DNA of 32,349 bases from the NCBI GenBank assembly GCA_030538705.1, contig JAUNTL010000029.1, positions 1 through 32,349 of the forward strand. The letters run 5' to 3'. The notes below the pieces were generated by a model, which did no database searches, was not told where the DNA came from, and saw nothing but the letters and a program-made list of their open reading frames with translations. This document shows, in pieces, positions 1-6,200 of the stretch (the first letter of the stretch is position 1; each line of letters opens with the position of its first letter). This DNA is from Paracoccus sp. (in: a-proteobacteria) (GTDB taxonomy: Bacteria; Pseudomonadota; Alphaproteobacteria; Rhodobacterales; Rhodobacteraceae). A program made the position numbers and the translations under genes.

Positions 1-93
1 ATAGCGGATGCAGGCGTGGTGAACCAGCTCTTGCGGGTGCTGCGGGGTGCCGCGCTGGGCGAAATAATCGGGCGCGCCGACCACGGCGATGCG
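1..93 (-). pseudogene. LysR-family regulator fragment, substrate-binding domain
   Basis: Reading the minus strand downward from about 93 gives an open frame containing VVGAPDYFAQRGTP followed by HPQELVHHACIRY. This is the characteristic stretch of the LysR substrate-binding domain just before its second half. LysR regulators are DNA-binding proteins that sense a small metabolite. The frame runs off the left edge of the window, so the C-terminal part may continue outside. On the other side the similarity stops at about 94, where phage tail sequence begins on the opposite strand, so the DNA-binding half is not here. I read it as a regulator gene cut by a recombination or deletion event. The product is recognisable but the gene cannot be complete on this side. 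Confidence 0.7.
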
Positions 94-94
94 G

Positions 95-334
95 GGGGGC
101 GGGCGTAACAGTGTCGATATCGGCACCAATCTGCATTATGCCGCAATCCATCAATTCGGCGGCACGATCCAACCCAAAGCGGGCGGCGCGCTGACCTTCA
201 TGCTGGCAACCGGCCAGATGATTTTGGTCGGCGCCGTGACGATGCCCGCGCGACCCTATCTCGGGATATCGACGGATGACGAGGAACAGATCCGCGAATT
301 CGTCGAGATCCATTTCGGGATGGATGCGGCATGA
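95..334 (+). pseudogene. Mu-like virion morphogenesis (gpG-type) protein, C-terminal fragment
   Basis: The frame carries VDIGTNLHYAAIHQFGGTI, the conserved core of phage Mu gpG-like virion morphogenesis/tail completion proteins. After it come the usual proline- and alanine-rich stretch with PARPYLG and an acidic end. Family members are about 150 residues long and here only about 75 remain. The N-terminal half is missing because the sequence switches to a LysR fragment at about 94. The ATG at 89 lies at or before the junction, so it is unlikely to be a native start. The stop overlaps the next start in an ATGA arrangement, which is typical of phage tail operons. This is a prophage relic, probably non-functional. 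Confidence 0.65.
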
Positions 335-486
335 GCTGGTTCGAAGCTCGCCTCGTCGCAGAGCGCCTTCAGGGGCGGGTGCCCGATCTGGTCAGCGTCG
401 GGCTGGCCCGGGATTTTGGGGCGGCGCGGATCGAGACGATCCGCACCCCGTCCGCTTGGGTTCCCGAACGGCGCGACGGCGGTTGA
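331..486 (+). pseudogene. Short phage tail-region protein, possibly gp37/DUF1834-like N-terminus
   Basis: A 51-residue frame starts with MSWFEARLVAERLQGRVPDL at an ATG that overlaps the preceding stop (ATGA). The order, a gpG-like gene followed by a protein with an ERL...VPDL...VG...DF pattern, resembles Mu-like tail operons in which a gp37-type protein follows. The usual protein is well over 100 residues, so this one looks cut short. From about 450 a different phage protein is read in another frame, which suggests an internal deletion. The assignment is tentative because little sequence remains. Confidence 0.35.
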
Positions 487-1003
487 TACCAGCGCCGCCG
501 AATATCGTGTGACCGATCTTCCCGCGATCAATCCCGACGCATGGTCGATTTTCGCGGTGATGCGGCCCGTCTCTGAATCAATCGTAGGCGTGACCTATGA
601 CGTAGGCAGCTCGGTGGCCGATGCCCCGTCCAGCAGTCTGTCGTTACGCACAGGGCTGAACGCAGGCGGCGGTCGCGCGACGATTTACGTAGGCAGTGCT
701 GAGGTGCGACTTGGCTATCAGCCGTCCGACTCGTTCATCGGTCGCACGGTGTTTTTGCTGTTTACTTTCTCGACCCGCGACGGACTGCGGATTTTCGAGA
801 ATGGCCAAGAGGTTGCCGCCGCACCTGACGATAAGCGGCTGCTCACGCAGGGCTATGGGGCGAACGAATGGTTGATGTGGCGGGCAAACCGGGGCCTGAT
901 CGGTGTGTCGGGCATGTTGTCGATCGATCTGGGCTGGCCCGAGCATCGCGCCTATCGCCGTCAGATGGCCGAATTTTTCGCGACGAAATACGGGATCGCG
1001 TGA
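450..1003 (+). pseudogene. Phage structural protein fragment, LamG/concanavalin-like
   Basis: The frame is open from before 450 to a stop at 1003, about 180 residues. It contains alternating beta-strand-like segments with polar turns, a pattern seen in concanavalin/LamG-type domains of phage tail or receptor-binding proteins. Near the end are WPEHRAYRRQMAEFFATKYGIA-type residues, resembling the C-terminal signature of such phage proteins. The first apparent methionine (416) lies in sequence belonging to the preceding gene in another frame, so the true start has been lost. Exact virion role unknown. It belongs to the same prophage relic as its upstream neighbours. Confidence 0.45.
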
Positions 1004-1062
1004 TGGCGACGATCACTCATCGCGCAGTGGGGGCTCGGATCGGAAGCTTTAAGAGGCGTTAA
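1003..1062 (+). pseudogene. 19-residue stub after the phage relic
   Basis: An ATG overlaps the stop of the preceding phage fragment (TGATG) and opens a 19-codon frame that ends at 1062. The coupling suggests that a phage gene once started here. The frame then leaves recognisable phage sequence, so this is probably the 5' remnant of a gene lost by deletion. No function can be given. Confidence 0.25.
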
Positions 1063-1547
1063 AGGCGGGTATTAAACCCTACCACAATGCCCGCCACGCC
1101 CAAAAGCGCGTGCTGCAAATATCCGTGTCAAACTCTGCAAATTTCGCTGTCAGGCTACAGCCACGCTTTGGCCCCTCGATGAAGGGTCAGCGGGCCGGGC
1201 GCGATGTCAACAAATGGACATGAGGTCCATGTGCCGCCAAATCGCCGTTAAGACATTGATTTCAAGAGATATGGCTCCGGCGGTAGGGGCCAGAGAAATC
1301 GTCAAACCAGTTTGGAATCAAGGAGGGAATCCACTCCGAGCCTGTATCGAATCCAGCGATGTGCAAACGTAGGTGACATGATCTGTGCATACGGTCAAGA
1401 GGTATGCCAATCGCAACTAGCAGGACTTCGGCTCCAGCATAAAATAGGCTGCTGCTCTACGCGGCTATAGAAGAATATTGGGCCGGAGCCACACAGCAGT
1501 CGACGATCGATGGATATGCATATGTTCAGTCCAACCCGGAGGCAGAA
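1063..1547. other. 485-bp interval without a recognisable gene
   Basis: I see no convincing coding frame here. The base composition is less GC-rich than the phage relic. Two small features stand out. One is a perfect 6-bp inverted repeat, ATGGAC at 1214-1219 and GTCCAT at 1225-1230. The other is a 16-bp stretch at 1272-1287 whose reverse complement reads like the 3' acceptor end of a tRNA ending in GCCA. Neither can be assigned a function. The right part presumably holds the promoter of the broken parD-type gene that starts at 1548. Confidence 0.5.
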
Positions 1548-1564
1548 ATGGCGACACGAAATGT

Positions 1565-1573
1565 TCATCTAAC
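1565..1573 (+). repeat. 9-bp target-site duplication, left copy
   Basis: TCATCTAAC directly precedes the left end of the IS903-type element. An identical copy follows its right end at 2618-2626. Nine-base duplications are the known signature of the IS903 group. Confidence 0.9.
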
Positions 1574-2617
1574 GGCTCTGTTGCACAAATCGGCTGGGTG
1601 GATTCATCTCCAGGGTGATAGCTGGGCTGCATGAGCAGACCTATACCGCCGACCTACAAGACCAGGAACTGGCCAAGCTGCAACGAGGCGCTCAAGCGCC
1701 GCGGTTCGCTGGCGATCTGGTTCGATCCCGCCATGACGTGGGGGGCCGCGCCGACCGGCAAGCGCGGGCGACAGTGTGACTATAGCGATGCCGCGATCCA
1801 GACCTGCCTCACGATGAAAGTGCTGTTTGGGATGGCGCTCAGGCAGACGACCGGCTTCGTCGAGAGCCTGTTGCGGCTGGCCGGCCTGGACTGGGATGTG
1901 CCGGACTTCAGCACGCTGTCGCGGCGCCAGAAAACCTTGAAGGTCAACATCCCCTACCGCGGTTCAGACGGCCCATTGCACCTGCTGGTCGACAGCACCG
2001 GGATCAAGGTCGAGGGCGAAGGCGAGTGGAACGCCCGCAAGCATGGTGGCACGAAGCGGCGCATCTGGCGCAAGATCCACATTGGCATCGACGAAAAATC
2101 CTTGGAAATCCGTGCGGCTGAGTTCACCACCAGCGACGTGGGCGATGCACCCATGCTGCTCGAGTTGCTGGACCAGATCCCGCCCGACCAGGAGATCGCC
2201 AGCGTCACCGCCGACGGTGCCTTCGACACGCGCAAGTGCCACGATGCCATCGCCGCCCGTGGCGCCGCGGCAATCATCCCACCCCGCAAGAACGCCAAAC
2301 CGTGGAAACCCGATACCGCCGGGGCCATCGCCCGCAACGACATCCTGCGAACATCAAGGCGTGTCGGGCGAACGATCTGGCGACGATGGAGCGGCTATCA
2401 TCGCCGAAGCCGCGCTGAGACCAAGATGCACTGCGTCAAACTCTTGGGGCAGCGCCTGTCCGCCAGGGACTTCGACCGTCAGGTCGCCGAGTTCCAGGTC
2501 CGTGTCGCCGTGCTCAATGGCTTCACCGCGCTCGGCATCCCAGTCACGGAAGCCGTGGGATGAGGCTGTCTCGGGAAAGGACTACTCCGACCCGCAGCCG
2601 ATTTGTGCAACAGAGTC
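1574..2617 (+). mobile_element. Complete IS5-family (IS903 group) insertion sequence, 1044 bp
   Basis: The ends are 23-bp inverted repeats. The left end reads GGCTCTGTTGCACAAATCGG at 1574, and the right end matches its reverse complement with one mismatch at the second base, ending at 2617. The termini resemble those of the IS903 group, and the element is flanked by an exact 9-bp direct repeat. It carries one intact transposase gene. Perfect duplications and an intact frame indicate a relatively recent insertion compared with the decayed elements elsewhere in the window. Confidence 0.93.
1631..2563 (+). CDS. IS5-family (IS903 group) transposase
   Basis: This is a 310-residue DDE transposase, the normal length for the IS903 group. 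It cuts and pastes the element that carries it. The RNase H-like catalytic acids are visible: D121 in LLVDSTGIKVEGEGEW, D195 in TADGAFDT, and E263 in the YHRRSRAETKMH signature. The N-terminal 90 residues form the family's DNA-binding region, including the QTCLTMKVLFGMALRQ segment. The gene starts 57 bp inside the left inverted repeat and ends 54 bp before the right one. It has no frameshift or stop and is probably active. It reads in the same direction as the parD gene it interrupts. Confidence 0.93.
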   Translation: MSRPIPPTYKTRNWPSCNEALKRRGSLAIWFDPAMTWGAAPTGKRGRQCDYSDAAIQTCLTMKVLFGMALRQTTGFVESLLRLAGLDWDVPDFSTLSRRQKTLKVNIPYRGSDGPLHLLVDSTGIKVEGEGEWNARKHGGTKRRIWRKIHIGIDEKSLEIRAAEFTTSDVGDAPMLLELLDQIPPDQEIASVTADGAFDTRKCHDAIAARGAAAIIPPRKNAKPWKPDTAGAIARNDILRTSRRVGRTIWRRWSGYHRRSRAETKMHCVKLLGQRLSARDFDRQVAEFQVRVAVLNGFTALGIPVTEAVG

Positions 2618-2626
2618 TCATCTAAC
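2618..2626 (+). repeat. 9-bp target-site duplication, right copy
   Basis: TCATCTAAC, identical to 1565-1573, directly follows the right inverted repeat of the IS903-type element. It restores the parD reading frame when the element is removed in silico. Confidence 0.9.
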
Positions 2627-2842
2627 AGAAAGTCAATCAGATCTTGGCGATAAACTGGTAGCATCTGGTCATTATCAGAGCGCTTCCGAAGTATTGAGGT
2701 TAGGCTTGTGTAGACTGGAGCGCGAAGAGGCGGAAATCCGCGATATACCCGCGCGGATCACGGCTGGATTGGACCGGGCGCGGCGCGCTGATCTCGCAGA
2801 AAGCTCTGGTGAAGATGCGATCTCCCCGGCATTTGCATCAGC

Positions 2843-3190
2843 CTTTGGCTGAATTTTATACCCAAGCGTCGGCGGCTGAGGCGAAAAGCCGCCGCCTCGC
2901 TCGAACAAATTGCCGTCTGACGAACGGGACATTCGGCCAGCGACATGCAGCCACCTATGAGGAGGAACTAATTTCGTCTTGCCAGAAAATTGCGACCGTC
3001 AGCGCCGCTACAGAATATTGCCGCCTATGATCAATACAGCTTTGAATGAGGATTTCCGGATTGACCGAGGAGGCAGCATTTCGTGACCTTGTCAAGGTAG
3101 CCGGGCAGGTGATCATCATTGACTTCCTGCATGGACGGCCCGGCTCGCCGCGGCGGTTGACTGGTTCTACGAGGGAAGAAATTATATGAT
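2843..3190 (+). pseudogene. parE: ParE-type toxin remnant with frameshifts
   Basis: Pieces of a RelE/ParE-type toxin are spread over different frames just after the antitoxin stop. They are SLEQIAV near 2896, then GTFGQRHAATYEEELISSCQ between about 2924 and 2985, and near the end VIIIDFLHGRPGSPRRL (about 3109-3160). ParE toxins are about 100 residues and poison DNA gyrase. The pieces are in the right order and cover most of that length. At least two frame changes and an internal stop prevent a full product. No ATG lies near the expected start; a TTG at 2846 is the closest candidate. The pairing with parD is clear from position, but the toxin is dead as read here. Confidence 0.6.
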
Positions 3191-3214
3191 AATATATCGA
3201 TCCGCATATTATTA

Positions 3215-6200
3215 TTATTTTTTATTGGTCGAGTTCCTCCAATTTCGGCACAGGCTAAGGTAGTCACGGGCGTCCTTGCTCAGCCGAGCAATTCCCACAA
3301 GGCGTGCCAATTCCAATTCCGGGTCATCGGCCGCGTCAATATTCGCCGAAAACCGGTCGATCAGTTCGGCAATTTCGGCGCGTGATATTTCGCGCAAAGC
3401 GCGCTGTTGAAGCCCGCGAAAGGGAACGCGGTCACGCAGGCTGTCTTTGGTCCATAGAAATACGATCTCGTTCTCGACGGTTTTATCAAACATATCATGA
3501 TGGGCAGCTATACGTGCCTGAATGCGGCCACCCGTCCGCTGCCAACCATGTTTTTGCGCAATTGCGCGGGCAAGTGTCGCTTCTGGCATCGGGCCGCTAT
3601 TGGCAATCACATCTTGCATCATCGCGGCCAGATAGGGGGCATAATCGCTATCGAAAAAACGGCTGGCGTCGGGGCTGGTCGTCATCTGTGGCGGGGCCGC
3701 TTGCGCCGTTGTCGCACTTGCGGCACTGTCGGGTTCTTCAGCGCGGTGGGGGGCGGTGGAGTCGGCTTCGGGTCCCTCGTCTGTCTCAGCTATTGGAGCC
3801 TGGGCTCTTTTTGCGCGGTCCGCTTCAAGTATGGCGTGCAGTTGTTCGTCGATCCGCGTCAACGTTGCGTCAGCCTGCCTGAACCAATCGGTTGACCAGA
3901 TGCGCAGGATCGACCAGCCCAGACCTTCCAACACGGCTTGGCGGATGCGGTCACGGTCGCGCGCGGTCGCGGATGAATGATAGCGCGCGCCGTCGCATTC
4001 CACGCCGGCCAGCCAAACGCCCGCATAATCGGGGTGACGCACGCCGAGGTCGATGCGGAAACCGGACACGCCGATCTGCGTGTGAACCTCCCATCCTTTG
4101 GCCGTCAGGGCATCCTGAACCGCCTGCTCAAAGGGCGAATCCACTGGACCGAGCGAGCCGCTATCCCGCGCCCCAAGCGCGACCGGTCCGCGTTCCGCAA
4201 AATCCAGAAACGCCTTAAGGTCAGCGACGCCTCGCGCACGGGTGCGGGACAGGTCGATCTGGTCGGCGGTGATCGAGGCGAACACATGCAATTCGGCACG
4301 GGCACGAGTGATCGCAACATTCAGCCGTTTTTCGCCGCCATCCTTGTTCATCGCACCAAAGTTCATTGTGAACTTGCCCGCCTGATCCGGGCCGAAGGTG
4401 ATCCCAAACAGCATAATATCGCGTTCATCCCCCTGAATATTCTCAAGGTTCTTGACGATCAGCGGCTCTTCACGTTCGTCGGCAAAAAACCATTCCAGCG
4501 CTGGGTTGGCCTTTCGCTCGGCATCGAGCAGATCAAGGATTAGACCCTGCTGCTGAGCATTGAACGTGATCACCCCTAGTGTCGGTCGGCGGTCTTCTGG
4601 CAGTTTCAGCCATTGGTTCAGCCGGGTGCGCATAAAGCCGATCATCGCCCGCGCCTCGTCCGGGTTTGTCGAGCCGCTGCCCCGCTGGTAAACGCCCTTG
4701 ACCTTGTGCAGCCGCACCGCATTGCCGGATGCGTCTGGCGACGGAAAGGTGACCAGACCGCCATCGTAGTAATGTTGGTTGGAAAAGGCGATCAGAGCCT
4801 CATCCCGGCTGCGGTAATGCCAATTCAGGCGATGCGTAGGGATTCCGGCCGCTGCCACCTCATCCAGAATGGATGGCATATCCTTTTCGTAGTCTTCAAG
4901 ACCTGCGGCCTCATCCACACCATCGTCGCTGCGGCCAAAGAAATTGGTGGGAGGCAGCTGTTTCGGGTCTCCGACGATGATCGCCCGACTGCCGCGCGCA
5001 ATTGCACCAATCGCGTCCCAGGTCGAAATTTGCGAGGCTTCATCAAAGATCACCAGATCGAATTGCGCCTGTCCTGCGGGCAGATATTGAGCAACCGACA
5101 GCGGCGACATCAGCACACATGGCGCCAGCTTTGGAAAGGCGGTCGGCATGTCGCCAATCAGGCTGCGAATGGCGCGCGTGGGACGTTGCAGTCCAAGTTG
5201 ATGTCGCAAGACGCCCAGTTCAGAATTGCGTGGCACGGAATCGCGGGTAGGCAAGTCATTGCCAAGTCGGCGCATTACCTCGCCCGAGGCTATACCAGCA
5301 AGCGCTGCGTCCAATTGGCGAAAGCGGCCGATCAGCGCCTCGTGTTCCCAATGGGCAAAGCCGCGCAGGCAGAGTTCGGCATCCATCGCCAGACGCAGCC
5401 ACCACGCCATGTAAGCCTGCTGGAACGCCTGTTCCGCGTCATTTGTGACGGTGCCGTCCTCTAAGGCATCAACCAATGCAGCCAGACCGGCATTCACGGC
5501 TCTGGCCCGGCTATCGCGCCATTTCAGCCAATCCGCAAAGCGATGCTGCAAAGGTTCCAACGTGCCAAGCAAAGTCTCGGCACCTTGCTGTGCCGTGCCG
5601 CCGAGATCGGTGAAGAGGCTTTGCGCATGAAAGGCCTTCTGATCGGTATCCACAAGCGATTGCAGGAAGGGCTGAAACAGGCCGCCAGATGCTGATGTCA
5701 GTTCGCTACGGTGGTCTTCCAGACGGTCAGACGGAATGCCAGCCCTTCGTAAGCCCCGTTCCAGTTCGAGATAGGCCAGCGCCGCATCATGTTCGGCACG
5801 GATCCGCTTTGCATCGCTGACCTCGCCCGCGAAACCGGGCCAAGCGATCAGGGTCGATGCCGCGATTTCCTGCCGCGCGCGCAGCAATTGCCGCAAGGCG
5901 GGCAGGTCGCGTTCCGGGTCGGCCTGACCAGTGGTCGCATAACTTTGCAATAATCGCTGCTGTTTCCGCTGCGCCACGCCGCGCAACAGCCAACCCTTGC
6001 CAGATGCCTCTCGCCATTGCAGGTCCAGTGTATCCAGCGGTATGTCCGCTAATCGGTCGTCTGGATAGGTGGCCGACAGCGCTTTTCGCGCGGAGGCGGC
6101 GCTTTGCTGCGCATCTTGCAAACGGATGAATTGTTCATCAAACGCAGCAGTGTTTTGCATGGCAGCCGACGAAATGGCCGGCTGACCCAGCCGCTTGGCC

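Larger units (their letters stand above)
1548..2852 (+). pseudogene. parD: ParD-family antitoxin gene split by an insertion sequence
   Basis: Removing 1574-2617 and one copy of the 9-bp duplication rejoins a perfect 84-codon frame (1548-1573 plus 2627-2852). The rejoined product begins MATRNVHLTESQSDLGDKLV and continues with SGHYQSASEVLRLGL, the typical ParD/CopG antitoxin N-terminus. That region is a ribbon-helix-helix DNA-binding domain followed by a linker that neutralises the ParE toxin. A GGAGG ribosome site at 1538-1542 supports the start at 1548. The intact gene would have repressed its own operon and blocked its toxin. The insertion after codon 9 should abolish production. The downstream toxin is also broken, consistent with the toxin having to be lost once the antitoxin was lost. 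Confidence 0.8.

Noticed and set aside
4613-5464. Plus-strand frame of 283 codons within the helicase gene
   Set aside because: It lies opposite the Walker B and insert region of the helicase. No motif or ribosome site supports it.
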